This document shows positions 52,533-63,071 of a stretch of DNA of 64,000 nucleotides, one piece after another. Position 1 is the stretch's first letter, and each line of letters starts with the position of its first letter. The stretch is taken from NCBI GenBank assembly GCA_012934845.2, contig WNNJ02002252.1, positions 58,232 to 122,231 of the forward strand. The letters run 5' to 3'. The stretch is from Pomphorhynchus laevis (lineage: Eukaryota; Acanthocephala; Palaeacanthocephala; Echinorhynchida; Pomphorhynchidae). Made by a program: the position numbers and the translations under genes. The notes beneath the pieces are model-generated. The model worked only from the letters and a program-made list of their open reading frames with translations, did not search any database and was not told where the DNA came from.

Positions 52533-53007
52533 CCTCTCCAACGTATTGTAAACTCAACAGCTCGCGTTCTCCTACGTTTCCGCTGTTTTGACAACATACC
52601 TCAAAATATTTTCAATCTTTTATAGCTTCCCACAACTGCCATCATGTCCTGTTTCTTTTGATTATCTTGACCCATCGTTGACTACATCGCAATTCCCCTT
52701 CATACTTACATCTTCCATATCTCGATGAATCTCGTCCTGCTTCTTTATCCCTAGGATCATCTAATTCCCTTCTTCTTTACACTCCAAATTATTCCACAAA
52801 TTACCTCCGTTTCTTTTCTGTTGCTTATCTTTTTGCTTGGAATTCGCTCCATCCGTACATCCGCTCTACTTCCTGGTTCATATTATTCAAAATACGTATG
52901 TGGATTATTTTTTATCAGTTTGATCATTTTTTGTCTATTTTAGTGGGCTTGTAAGCGTGCCGTTGTCACTCATTTGTCACTCAAAATAAATTTCTCTTTT
53001 TTTTAGC

Positions 53008-53330
53008 AAATCGATAAAGATCACATTCACCTCTATGATGAGTTTTGTCTTAATGATACTACCCAGCTAGCTCTTAATTCCACAAGATTGATGATTGTTG
53101 AGTGATTCGGTCTAAATCCATGTTGCCTAAATTTAAAAACATTATTCGATTCTAGAAAAAAGCTGACTCGTCGAAGAATTAATCTTTCTAATACCTTACA
53201 AACTACGGAAGTGAGACTGGTAGGTCGAGATTTAGATACTAGCGACCTGTCTCCTTTCGTAAAAATTGGACCCATGATAGATTTAGTCGAATCGGTTGGA
53301 AGGCAGCCTGTATTTAGATAGTGTTATCCA
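53008..53330 (-). mobile_element. CR1/Jockey-like LINE RT fragment
   Basis: The minus-strand frame 53033-53275 reads MGPIFTKGDRSLVSKSRPTS then LTSVVCKVLERLILRRVSFF and FRQHGFRPNHSTIINLVELR, the fingers/palm segment between motifs 2 and 3 of the RT. Only about 80 codons remain. It is similar in type to the 32.9-33.1 kb RT. Confidence 0.75.
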
Positions 53331-54312
53331 GATGTTTGCAGCAGGCACTGAATTACGGAATATGTAGTTGTCCTTTTGATTATAAACATATTTACTATTA
53401 TTATCTGTAATTATTATTTAAATGTTTCTCATTGTGGTACAATTTCATCATTATTTTGATCATTGGTCTCAAGTTTTTTGTTGTAATGTCCGAATATACC
53501 TGCTCGTTTTAATCGTTAACTTGTGACTCACGTATATAAGATACCCATTGTCAATATTTTAACATTGTTGGTTTTAAAACTGTTTTCCGTATCAAAATCT
53601 ATTTGTTATTGAAGCAAGCTGCCAGAAGCAGCAAATATGACTTTTATTTAATTTCGAAATAATTGTATTTGTATTAATATCTCACACGACAAAAAATACG
53701 ACAAACAAAATTGCGGAAATTGATTTTTATAATTGTGATACTGTACGAGAGACGTGTATTAGAATGCATGACTTGTCAAAATATGTAATTCTCTGCTTAG
53801 AATTCTTCCGTGAGAGAAGACCGTCTGAGCATGTTATCGAACGTTTTTCTCCACTGTTCTCTTCTATTCTTAACACGCAAGTAAATTTGATTAGTTTAAG
53901 CTTCGATTGTCAAATATCTTATGTATTTTAAAATTTGTAAAAATAAATTGACTTTGATTCAATTTTTAATTATAGCTTTTCTACGTCTTCCGCATTTTTT
54001 TGATGTTCTTCTGAGCTGAAAACATCGAGTCCGGGATGGTTCTGATTGAATATATGTATTGCTTGTTTCAGTTGAGATATTGAAAAAATCCAAAAATTTA
54101 TATAACAGACAAAGTCACGTTTAATATAGATATTTATAGTGGCAAATATATGTGCCTTTACAAGTCCACGTAAAATAAAAAGTAAAACGTATGAAAAAAT
54201 AACATGCAAAATCAACATTTTGATGAAATTGAAGCAAGTATATTAAAGATGAGGAAGATGATTGGAATATGACGAGGCTTCGAAAAAAAACTTTGAGATA
54301 AAATAACATACA
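53331..54312. other. AT-rich DNA; one possible unexplained 3' exon
   Basis: No family was recognised. On the minus strand the frame ending at 53970 reads SQLKQAIHIFNQNHPGLDVF then SSEEHQKNAEDVEKL-stop. It is hydrophilic and looks protein-like after a possible acceptor TTTTTTCAATATCTCAAC. It could be a last exon of an unseen gene or chance. The rest is plain. Confidence 0.35.
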
Positions 54313-54512
54313 TTCCAGATTATTCCTGTCAGTTCCAGATTATTCCTGTCAGTTCCAGATTATTCCTGTCAGTTCCAGATTATTCCTGTCAGTTCCAGAT
54401 TATTCCTGTCAGTTCCAGATTATTCCTGTCAGTTCCAGATTATTCCTGTCAGTTCCAGATTATTCCTGTCAGTTCCAGATTATTCCTGTCAGTTCCAGAT
54501 TATTCCTGTCAG
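54313..54512. repeat. Tandem array, 20-bp unit, ten near-perfect copies
   Basis: TTCCAGATTATTCCTGTCAG is repeated ten times without visible change over 200 bp. It is followed by TTCCGCTCGCTACGCTCGC and a perfect palindrome ATTGAGCTCAAT, then the start of the L2-like ORF1 region. The homogeneity implies recent expansion. No spacers exist, so it is not a CRISPR array. Confidence 0.95.
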
Positions 54513-54559
54513 TTCCGCTCGCTACGCTCGCAGATTGAGCTCAATCTATCGACAAAATG

Positions 54560-56391
54560 TTATGCCTAAATAAAAAGCGCGATCTCAGATCCCTGTTCTT
54601 GATCAAGAATCTTCCACATCGGAATGCAATGATGGTTATACCAGCTTTGAAGTTGGATGCGATTCCAAAGATTGCGATGTATGGACACTTGTTCGTGTTA
54701 AAATATTCGACCACTCAGGGTATAAACGTAAACATTTCACTTGCGGTTTTTGTACATCAGTACGACTACTACAGTTATCCTGCTCATCTACTCCTGTATC
54801 ACACACGACCACTCAGACCAATGCTGTTTTAGATGTTTCCCTCGCATCAACACCTGACTTCGCATCATATAATCCCATTATTGAACCTACTCTCTCACAC
54901 AATCCTCGTTCAACTACGTACCAAACTTCCATTAATCTTTCTCATTCTAACAATGCTAACGGTAAAGCTTTTCATCTCGTACCTCCTCTTTCCTATTCCT
55001 CCCCCAATCTAAATAAATCTCAAACTTCTTTATTCTCCTCACGTACTCCTTACTCGACCTCTCCTGTATCACCTCTCAATAATTTACACCCTTCCATCAA
55101 AATCATTTCCAGTAACATTTCCGATCAACTGATTCAACACTCCATTCCTGTCACTCATGCCCCAACCTATTTTAATTCTCCTTACTCTACCTCCCACGTA
55201 ATAAATCCTTTACTTAAAAATAAGTGCAATTGGTGGATTAGAGAAAAAACAATAAAAGGTGAAAAATGAGGTAAGTAATGATAAATTTTACAGTTTTAAA
55301 AGCAAATATAGGAAAGTCTTTAAGCAATACTGACATCGACCTACAAAATAAAGGTGAGCACGCTTTTGTTTATTTAAACAATAATGGCACGGATATATTA
55401 TCAGTTAAGAAACTTAGTAATCTAATGGAAATAACAGAGTCTCTTGAATCTTGGCCAACACTATAATTGCCTTCTAATCCGTTTCATAAATTAGCAAATC
55501 TTAAAAAGTTGTAAAATAGTTAAAATTTAGTTATAGTTACTAAAAATTATTATTAAAGATGAGTAACATTTCCAGTAACATTCAGTAACATCAGTAAAGA
55601 TGAGTAACATCTAGTAACATTTCCGATCAACTGATTCAACATTCCACTCCTGTCACATATGTCCCAACCTACCTTAATTCTCCTTACTCTACCTCCCACG
55701 TAACACCTCCAAATAATTTACATCCTTCATTCAAAATCATCTACAGTCACATCTCTGATCAACCGATTCAACACCCCGCTCATGTCACACTTGCTCCAAC
55801 CAATATTAATTCTCAATCAAGCACCCCTATCATTTCCACTTCAATCTGCTCATCTGCCTCGACTCCTACCAGCTCTGTCCGTACACCACTTTCACGAAAT
55901 CGTTTTCCTTCGCGGGATCGCTGTATTATCATATCAAACTTAAAGCTTTCCGAATCTGCTTCTCCACAATCTCGCCTCGATGATGATGTATCTGCTTTCA
56001 GGTCTATCCTAGCAACCATTCTTCCTGATGATAACCCATCCCTCTTCAATAATATCGCTCCTGTATCCTTTATTCGTTTAAACAAATCCACTAAATCCAA
56101 TCATCTCAGCCCTCCACTCATAAAAATCGTTTTCCGACATAGTTCGCATGCCTCCTCTGTACTCTCCCAACGCTTTAAACTTCTTATCACTTCATCTACT
56201 TGCCGTATCTTTCCTGACCTCTCCCCTTCTGATATTGCCCAGCTCAATTTAGCTCGCATTGAGAAACATCGACGTGAAACAAACGGCGAGTCATCCTTAT
56301 CTATACGTAAAATCAACGGAAATTTTCACGTTCTTCACACAAGGCCAAAAATTCGATGGCGTCCCATCTCTCCCCCTTGTCTTCTTCGCTA
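54560..56391 (+). pseudogene. L2-like ORF1: zinc finger, repetitive linker, RRM-like domain
   Basis: An N-terminal segment SECNDGYTSFEVGCDSKDCD then FTCGFCTSV (CX4C...CX2C) is followed by a Ser/Thr/Pro-rich linker. The linker contains tandem repeats of about 45 residues (NNLHPSIKIISSNISDQLIQ at 55086, and a diverged copy NNLHPSFKIIYSHISDQPIQ at about 55718). A C-terminal RNA-binding part follows: SRDRCIIISNLKLSESASPQ, LPDDNPSLFNNIAPVSFIRL, PPLIKIVFRHSSHASSVLSQ, CRIFPDLSPSDIAQLNLARI. The stop at 56389-56391 lies 33 nt past the ORF2 ATG. A foreign segment of about 410 bp interrupts the linker. Confidence 0.7.
55202..55611. other. AT-rich inserted segment within LINE ORF1
   Basis: About 410 bp with a base composition like host DNA lie between two partial copies of the ORF1 linker repeat (each ends TCTACCTCCCACGTA, at 55201 and 55702). 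It holds a plus-strand frame 55278-55466: MINFTVLKANIGKSLSNTDI, DLQNKGEHAFVYLNNNGTDI, then LSVKKLSNLMEITESLESWP. I do not recognise it. Short AGTAACAT repeats (55562-55620) mark its right edge. It may be a captured host fragment or a small transposon. Confidence 0.5.
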
Positions 56392-57561
56392 GTCGATCTC
56401 GCTCCTAAGCATACTTTTCGTCTTAGTCTATTCAATACTCGCTCCATTCTTCATAAAGCTGATATGCTTCTCGATATCTTCGATCAATTATCTATCGATA
56501 TTCTCTGCATTACCGAATCCTGGCACTCTGACTCCGACGATCTTGCTATTCGTCGTCTATGTCGCTCTGGTTGTTCTCTAGTTGAATCAGCTCGTCAAAT
56601 TACATCTCATACATCTACTGCGTCTAACCATGGCGGTATTGTTGCCATTGCTCGTCACCCAATGTCTTTACGTAAAATCAACGTTAACATCCGTTACACT
56701 TCGTTCGAATTACTCATATGCAGATTATCAACGCCTTTCCCTCTGGAACTTGTGATTGTATACCGTCCAGGTTCAGTTGCCCCATCACGTATCTTCTTTA
56801 ACGACCTTGCAGATCTAATGTCTCACTGTTCATTGTCTTATACTCCTTCTTTTGTTCTCGGTGACTTTAACATTCGTCTTGATCGCCCGTCTGACTCTGA
56901 CTCTATCACTTTAACTAATCTTTTTTCTGATTTTAACTATAAATTACTTTCAACAAGCCCAACTCATATTCTCGGCGGTGCTCTCGACATCATTGCTGTT
57001 CCTAACTGCTTCAATGACTATACCTCCTTGTCAATTACTGATCCTGGTTTGTCCGATCATTTCCTTGTCACTCATACTCTTACTCGTCCCCATCATCCTT
57101 CTCCGCCTTTACCTTTATCTACACCAAGTCGATCCTGGAAGCTTCTCGATATCCCTGTTCTCTGCACAGCCTTACTCAATTCTTCACTCTTTTCACTTCC
57201 TCTTAAATATCTCTCTCCCGATGACCTCTGCATTCTGCTTGATTCTGAACTTACGTCGATCCTCAATATCCTTCTGCCACGTCGACTTCGACTTTCCCAG
57301 CTTTGCGCCATGCTCCCTGGTTCGATTCTGACTGTAGTCTTTCTAAGCGTCGACTCCGTTCACTCTTTTCGTATGTATAAACGCTTTCTTAAACGTTCAC
57401 CCGACTCACTCCCTCCAAATCTTCGTGATTCCTACTTTTCTCAACGCCGTTCACATCTCATTCTTATACGTACTAAACGTACTCTCTTTTGGCGAAATCA
57501 ACTCGAGTCATCTTCCAACTCTAAATCTCATTGGAAAATCTTAAACTCAATTCTTTCATGA
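56356..57561 (+). pseudogene. L2-like ORF2, APE endonuclease part
   Basis: 401 residues open. LSLFNTRSILHKADMLLDIF (N of the active site), IDILCITESWHSDSDD (catalytic E), SNHGGIVAIARHP, LVIVYRPGSVAPSRIFFNDL, VLGDFNIRLDRP (the DFN motif), GGALDIIAVPNCF and LSDHFLVTHTL (the SDH motif). The full set of APE endonuclease motifs is present and uninterrupted. A TGA at 57559-57561 separates it from the RT, which continues in the same frame. Confidence 0.85.
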
Positions 57562-59263
57562 TCATCTACCCCTTGTAATATAAATCCTGATGAATTTTCT
57601 TCTTATCTACAAACTAAACTATCTAATTTACTTTCCCTACTACCCATAGCCCCCTTGTACCCACTCTTCTCTTTAAATACTTCCCTCCCAGAACTATTCC
57701 ACCTTCTTCCCGTTTCGTCTGATGAAGTTTCTTCGGTTCTGCTGTCATTACCTAATAAAACCTCTCCTTCTGACCCAATTCCCACTCACTTGCTTAAAAA
57801 TATCTGCTCCTTTATCTTACCCTTCCTAACCACATTGTTCAACTCGTCCATCCGTAGCTGTACATTTCCTTCCATCTGGAAATGCGCCACTGTTCGTCCT
57901 CTCATCAAAAAGCAATCTCTCGACTCCTCACTACCATCTTCGTACCGTCCGATTTCACTTCTCCCAACCCTCTCTAAACTCCTTGAGCGTCTCGTTCTTA
58001 AGCAAGTTAATACATATCTCTATTCCTCTAACTTATTTCCTCCCTTCCAAGCCGCTTTTCGCTCTAATTACTCTACCGAAATTGCATGTCTTAAAGTTTA
58101 TAACGACTTACTCATATCGCGCGATCATAAATTATGTAGTGTCATAGTTGCTCTTGATCTATCGTCTGCTTTTGACATCGTCGATCACTCGATTCTTCTC
58201 CATCGCCTTCGTCATGATTATGGCTTCTCTTTACCCACTGTATCATGGTTTTCTTCATATCTATCAAACCGTACATTTCGCGTATATTCTAACTCTTCTC
58301 TCTCATCCTTCGTCCATTCCGTCCGGTGTTCCACAAGGCTCCGTATTAGGCCCTATGATTTTTCTATTCTTATCGGTGATTTGTCTTCGATTTCTTATAA
58401 ATTAAACTTCTATGTTATGCAAAATGCAGATGACATTCTCATCTATGCTCATGCACCTGTTTATCGTATTCACGATCTTAGTGTTTCTGCTTCCGACTGT
58501 CTTGTCTCAATTTCCAATCATCTTTCTTCGCTTCGCCTTTCTCTTAATCCTGATAAATCCAAAATTATGTGGATCCTACCTCGACGCCTCGGCTTAGAAC
58601 CTCCCTCCGTATCATTAAATTCTACAATTCTTCCTATCGTTGATAATCTCGTTTTCCTAGGCTTCCATTTCGACAACCGACTTTCACTTAAACCTTTCGT
58701 TAGAGATAAAGTACGCTCATCTACCTTGATACTCCGCAACCTCCGTCAAGTTCGTAGATTGATCGATTTCCCTTCTTGAATGACTCTTATATCTTCTCTC
58801 CTTTTTTTCTGGACTCGATTATTGTCTTAGTCTATTTTCCAACTCACCTAAATTCACTCTTCTTCCCCTACAACGCATCGTCAACGCAGCCGTCCGAATT
58901 CTCCTCCGTCTTCGTCGTTTTGATCATACATCCTACCATCTTGCTTCTCTCGATTTGCCTACAATTTATTGTCGTGTTCAAATTCGTCTTCTTCTCGTTG
59001 CTTTCCGCCTTGTAACTTTTCATACCCCTTCATTTCTCAACCTTCCTTTTCTTGATAATTCTCGTCCTGTTTACTGTTCCTTGCGTTCCTGTAATTCCCT
59101 TCTTTTACATGTCCCAAACTACTCTACCTCCTTTGGACTCCGCTCCTTCCTGGTGGCTGCTCCTCTATCGTGGAATCATCTGCCCATTCATATACGCCAA
59201 TCAACTTCCCTGCAGTGCTTCAAACGACAAATCCGATCCCATTTTAACAATTTATCTGCTTGA
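57562..59263 (+). pseudogene. L2-like ORF2, reverse transcriptase part
   Basis: FHLLPVSSDEVSSVLLSLPN, SDPIPTHLLKNICSFILPFL, SYRPISLLPTLSKLLERLVL, FRSNYSTEIACLKVYNDLLI and VALDLSSAFDIVDHSILLHR (motif A, D intact). Motif B (SGVPQGSVLGPMIF) sits in another frame because of two compensating frameshifts at about 58310 and 58370. Motif C reads QNADDILIY, so the tyrosine of YADD is replaced by asparagine. LNPDKSKIMWILPRR follows. The C-terminal tail needs a further frame change after 58779 and ends CFKRQIRSHFNNLSA at 59263. Confidence 0.85.
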
Positions 59264-59287
59264 CTTTCTCATTTTTGTTTGTGGACT

Positions 59288-59305
59288 TGTAAGCGTACAG
59301 CTTGT
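59288..59305 (+). other. 3' stem-loop of the L2-like LINE family
   Basis: GCGTAC - AGCTTG-type loop - GTACGC, followed by ATTTGCCAC. The same position in other copies has GCGTGC/GCACGC (51345, and minus-strand 41290), GTGTGC/GCACGC (30660) and GCGTGT/GCGCGC (minus-strand 62040). Pairing is kept while bases change. It is probably the template hairpin recognised by the RT, as known for the 3' ends of L2-type LINEs. Confidence 0.65.
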
Positions 59306-59399
59306 ACGCATTTGCCACATTAAATAAATTTGTATTCGTTTGTTGTTGAAGATGTATGAAAAATTGTAAGTTGGATAATATGTTGAGTGAATGGATTTA

Positions 59400-60465
59400 T
59401 TGATTTATTGTAGAGGAAGATCCATAGTGCAGGAACGTAGACGTTGATTGAAGAATGGAAAAGACGAGGGAGAAGGGACGGATGCTGTCAAGGAATTCCA
59501 GACAAGTAAATCGGCAACGTTATAAGAGCGGAGGCCATAGTTGTTTGAGTGCGGAGGTACCTGGAGAAGTTGAGAATTACTCGATCGCAGAGCTGAGAGT
59601 GCAGAGCGAGAATTTTCAATATAAGCAAGTTGTAAGTAGGATAGTGAGTTACAAATTAGAAGATGAAAGTTAATGTTACGCAAACGAAATTTAAGTTGAA
59701 GGTTATTATTATACATTCAACAACATACGAGCATTAGCTCAAATAGCTGGCTCACAATAAGTTCATAAATAAATTAATTAGTTATTAAAATAAAGAAATG
59801 CAACACGAAACATTGCTTGATCCATTCGTAGTCTTCTTTTAAAAGTATTAAGTGAACTGCATCCAACGGTGTCTGCATCAAGGTTGTTCCAAAGCTCAAC
59901 AATTCTTCTATCCAATTGCATCGCGCCCAATTTCTGTACCCTTTTTTTTAATAGTTAAAGAATCACCGCGAAGAACATTTGAACCACGTAATTGAACCCT
60001 ACTTCGAAAAGGGTGATGGTGACGTTGAAATAAATGCCAAACAATGCACATATCCATTTATCGACGGGTCCATGTGACGGTCTCAAGTCCTAGTGATCTC
60101 AGTCTGTCTTCATAAGGTAGCGACGTCAACGTTGGTGCTAGCTTTGTTGCCCTGCGAAGTACCCTCTCTGATTTCTTATGTTCATGCGCAGTACGTGGGT
60201 ATACAACCTTGCCACTATTTAATAGTGGCGAGGATAATACATAAGGATGATGATAAATATGGTCGAAGCGACGAATGCACAAGATGACACGATCAGCAGA
60301 TTTTATGATACGTTGTTAAGGTTAAAGCATAGAATTGTTATAGTTGGCAAATAAGTTAAGGCAATAATCGATGCTGGGAAGTTGGAGAGACGACATAAGA
60401 ACGAGACAAAAACGGAAGACGATCAATTTACGGATGCGACAGATATCACGAAGAAATAAGAAAGA
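59400..60465 (-). mobile_element. L2-like LINE fragment split by a CR1-like insertion
   Basis: On the minus strand 60465-60300 matches the RT region of the 41 kb copy (AGACGACATAAGAACGAGAC, CAATAATCGATGCTGGGAAG on the plus strand). It resumes at 59716-59405 with YIENSRSALSALRSSNSQLL then VPPHSNNYGLRSYNVADLLV and FFNQRLRSCTMDL. Between them (59770-60290) sits a CR1-like C-terminus. All frames are broken. Confidence 0.65.
59770..60290 (-). mobile_element. CR1-like LINE 3' end nested in an L2-like fragment
   Basis: The minus strand reads RTAHEHKKSERVLRRATKLA then PTLTSLPYEDRLRSLGLETV, the typical region after the CR1 RT (LRRATKL...LPYEERLRxLGL). It is followed by decayed C-terminal sequence with HHHPFRSRVQLRGSN and a terminal FKRRLRMDQ-like segment near 59840. 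It is 5'-truncated and has several stops. Confidence 0.7.
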
Positions 60466-60990
60466 ATCAGACAACTGAATATACATATTTTATACGATAT
60501 AAAAATAAAGATAAATAACAAATAATTATACAATAGTTTAGATAATTTATATTTTTATCAAGTTGAAATTTAAAATAAGTGTCAATTGTTATGAATGAAC
60601 TTATAAATAACATACAATGTGACAGAATAAGGATTAGATGTCATCAGAAGGAACTGCACCGGGAAGAACTGCATCAAGAGGAACTACATCATAATGATCT
60701 ATTTCTTATATGAGCCTTCTTGATTTTCTTCACATAAGTTAATGTAGAATTGAATCGCTTTGAGGTAACGAATCAGATCAGATAACTGAGTCTACGTATT
60801 TTCTACGATATATAAATCAAAAATAAAGATAAATAATAAATAATTATGTAAGTTAAAATATCAACTTAAAATTTAAAATTGAAATTCAAAATTTAAAGTA
60901 AATTATTATGAATTGAATAATAAATAGCAGACGATGTATTCGAGAGATGTCATATCAACGGTCGAAGTGAAAACCTAAGGAAATCTAATT
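60466..60990 (-). repeat. Two inverted-orientation copies of the structured repeat
   Basis: Minus-strand units: the end tags lie at about 60470 (AACTGAATATACATATTTTA, diverged) and 60776-60800 (CAGATAACTGAGTCTACGTA), with cores at about 60630-60690 and about 60930-60960. In the first, GGAACTGCA-type 14-15 bp repeats (60649-60690: GGAACTGCACC, AGAACTGCATC, GGAACTACATC) have multiplied the GTTCCTCC side of the core. The arrangement is head to tail with a period of about 310 bp. Confidence 0.65.
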
Positions 60991-62015
60991 ATCATATAGA
61001 TTGTATAAGTGTTGTCTAGATAGCAACCTTAGTTTCATCAAGCAAATTTTTAATCACCTCTAACTTATTTAAAAAGAGAAAGAGAGAGAGCAAAAAATGC
61101 GATACATTATTTTGTATGAGATTTAAAGCGACGTATAAGTGGCTTTTAGATATCAACCTTAGATTCGCCAGGGATTTTTAATCACATTCAGCTAAGGATG
61201 GTTTCCATTCAAATGGTTTTCAGCCTTGGATAGTTTTTCAGTCACAAATAATTGTCTTTTTACCAAATGTAGTTTATCAGAGTTGTAAAAGCTTTATTAG
61301 AACTTTGCATAACCGTTCAGAAACTTAAAAGCGTTTCAATTTATAAATAATTTGCTCTTTTATTTATAATAAATATATTTTATTTTACTAATATTTTGTA
61401 TTTGTATTATAGATTTGAATTGTATTAATGGGCAAAAAGACGGTTGCGGTAAGTTGTTTAAGTAAAATCTAAATCTAAACATAAAATCTAAATCTGGCAT
61501 ATTTGATTTTTAAGCAGTTTTAATTAAATAGATCATTTGCAATTTAGCTATGTTAAAATAGTGTCAGTTTTAGCTACTTGTATTTTATTTATGAACGTTC
61601 ATACAAAAGTTCCTAAATCCGTATGTCATCATTAAGCCCCATCAACTCATTTAGTGATATTTTTAAGGCTTAAGAATGATTTTTCGACGTTTATAAATCA
61701 ATTTAAAATTTATAAAAGTTTTAAATAATTTATTTAGTCCGTCTAAAATTTAAATGAATTTAATTTTAGAATATTAGGTATAAAGTTATACTAATAACTT
61801 AAGGCAGCCATTTTGCTGTTATAATTTAATTTTTGATCGTTTATCTTAAACGATCAATTACTTAAATAAGTTACTTAAAATTTACCGAGCATGCTAATAA
61901 ATTTATTATTCATGATAAATTAAATTAAAATAAATTAAAATAGATAAATCAAAATACTAAACTATAATTGATATTTATAATTCTTTATAATTTTCTGAAA
62001 TAATAATATATTTAT
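60991..62015. other. AT-rich DNA with one short direct repeat
   Basis: The pair 61008-61060 and 61138-61187 (TAGATAGCAACCTTAG.. and TAGATATCAACCTTAG.., each followed by TTTTTAATCAC) is a direct repeat at about 130-bp spacing. No gene was recognised. A GA-rich tract (61076-61092) is also present. Confidence 0.5.
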
Positions 62016-62019
62016 TTAA

Positions 62020-63071
62020 CATGGCAAATGCGCGCCAGTTACACGCTTTTAAGACCACTAACTAAAAACAGCAAAATTCAATACAGATAAATTAGTTAAT
62101 TGTTGAAATGGAATCGGATTTGGCGTTTGAAGCACGACAGGGAATTTGATTGGCATATATGAATGGGTAGATGATTCCACGAGAGAAGATCAGCCACAAT
62201 GAAGAAGCGGAAGCCAAAAGAGGTAGAGTAGTTTGGGACATGCAAAAGATGAGAATAAATGGAACGCAACAAGACGAGAATTACCAATAAAAGGAAGGCT
62301 GAGAAATAAAGGAGTATGGAAAGTTATATGGCGAAAAGCAATGATAAGAAGACGAATTTGAACACGACAATAAATGGTAGGCAAATCGAGAGAAGCAAGA
62401 TGGTGGGATGTGTAATCAAAATGACGAAGAAGGAGAAGAATACGGACGGCTGTGTTGATGATGCGTTGTAGGGAGGAAGAGTGGATTTATGTGAGTTGGA
62501 AAGTAGACTAAGATAGTAATCAAGTCTTGAGAAAATATAAGAAGATATGAAAGTCTTACAAGGAAGGAAATCGATCAATCTACGAATTTGACGGAGGTTG
62601 CGGAGAATTAAGGAAGATGAGCGTACTTTATCTCTAACGAAAGGTTTAGGTGCAACTCGGTTGTTGAAATGGAAGCTTAAAAACGAGATTTTTAACAATA
62701 GGAAGAATTGTCCAATTAAATGATACATAGGGCGGTTCTAATCCGAAGCGTCGAGGAAGAATCCACATAATTTTGGATATATTATGATTCTGATAAATAT
62801 GAAGGAAAGAAATATTTTTGAAAATTGAGGCAAGCCAGTTGGAGAGTGACGAAATCGTCTCTTCGAAAGACTACGGTTGGAATCAAACCAGGGAGCCTGG
62901 CGCAAAATAATAAGCATATCAAGAAGTTTTCATAGTCCACTTGGAGTAGCTAATGTCCGGAGGCTTTGGAGGATGATGGGAACGAGTCAGAGTGACAAGG
63001 AAATGATTGGATAAACCAGTATTAGTAATTGACAAAGAGGCATTGAAGCGGCTGGGAATATCAATGATGTC
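62020..63071 (-). mobile_element. L2-like deletion derivative (second copy of the same deletion)
   Basis: From 63071 down the minus strand has an endonuclease end (FDIIDIPSRFNASLSITNTG, LSNHFLVTLTRSHHPP), then passes at about 62840 directly into the RT end (GCTTGCCTCAATTTTCAAAA), ILPRRFGLEPP-like sequence and the C-terminal tail (62096-62728). The 3' end is ATTTGCCATGTTAAATAAAT. The junction is the same as in the 36.1-41.1 kb copy. It is 5'-truncated inside the endonuclease. Confidence 0.8.

Larger units (their letters stand above)
48900..53007 (+). mobile_element. Old L2/CR1-like LINE, near full length, heavily decayed
   Basis: An ORF1 remnant contains the RRM-like segment at about 49665-49860 (matching 55890-56090), followed by endonuclease pieces (50296-50640: FARALSSLVKINCYLAPEYF, LLICRSYYSVPLELAIIYHP) and RT pieces interrupted by a nested 3' fragment at 51215-51390. 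RT frame 51663-52532: KVFGDFLQSREKKLCSVIMF, HDYGLSNSAVAWHSSYLSDH, HGVPQGSVLGPFSFSLLLGD, RQYADDILIN and SPKSKIMWIIPS. The 3' end at about 53007 carries AGTGGGCTTGTAAGCGTGCC and a T-rich run. Divergence from the 54-59 kb copy is much larger than between the other copies, so it is old. Confidence 0.8.
54520..59330 (+). mobile_element. L2/CR1-like LINE, most complete copy in the window
   Basis: Order: 20-bp array and palindrome, ORF1 (about 54560-56390, with an inserted segment at 55202-55611), ORF2 with APE endonuclease and RT (56356-59263), 3' stem-loop (GCGTAC-AGCTT-GTACGC, 59288-59305), ATTTGCCACATTAAATAAAT. ORF2 starts within the last 36 nt of ORF1, in another frame. It is broken by one stop between endonuclease and RT and several frameshifts, so this copy is not active, but it is the reference for the other copies here. 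LINE elements of this group end in short simple repeats instead of poly(A). Confidence 0.85.

Noticed and set aside
53970-54218. Minus-strand 82-codon ORF as a complete gene
   Set aside because: Only the last 35 residues look protein-like; the first part reads like intron. At best it is a lone terminal exon, so it is mentioned only in a region note.
54313-54512. CRISPR array or telomeric repeat
   Set aside because: The 20-bp units are contiguous without spacers and do not resemble TTAGG or other telomeric repeats.
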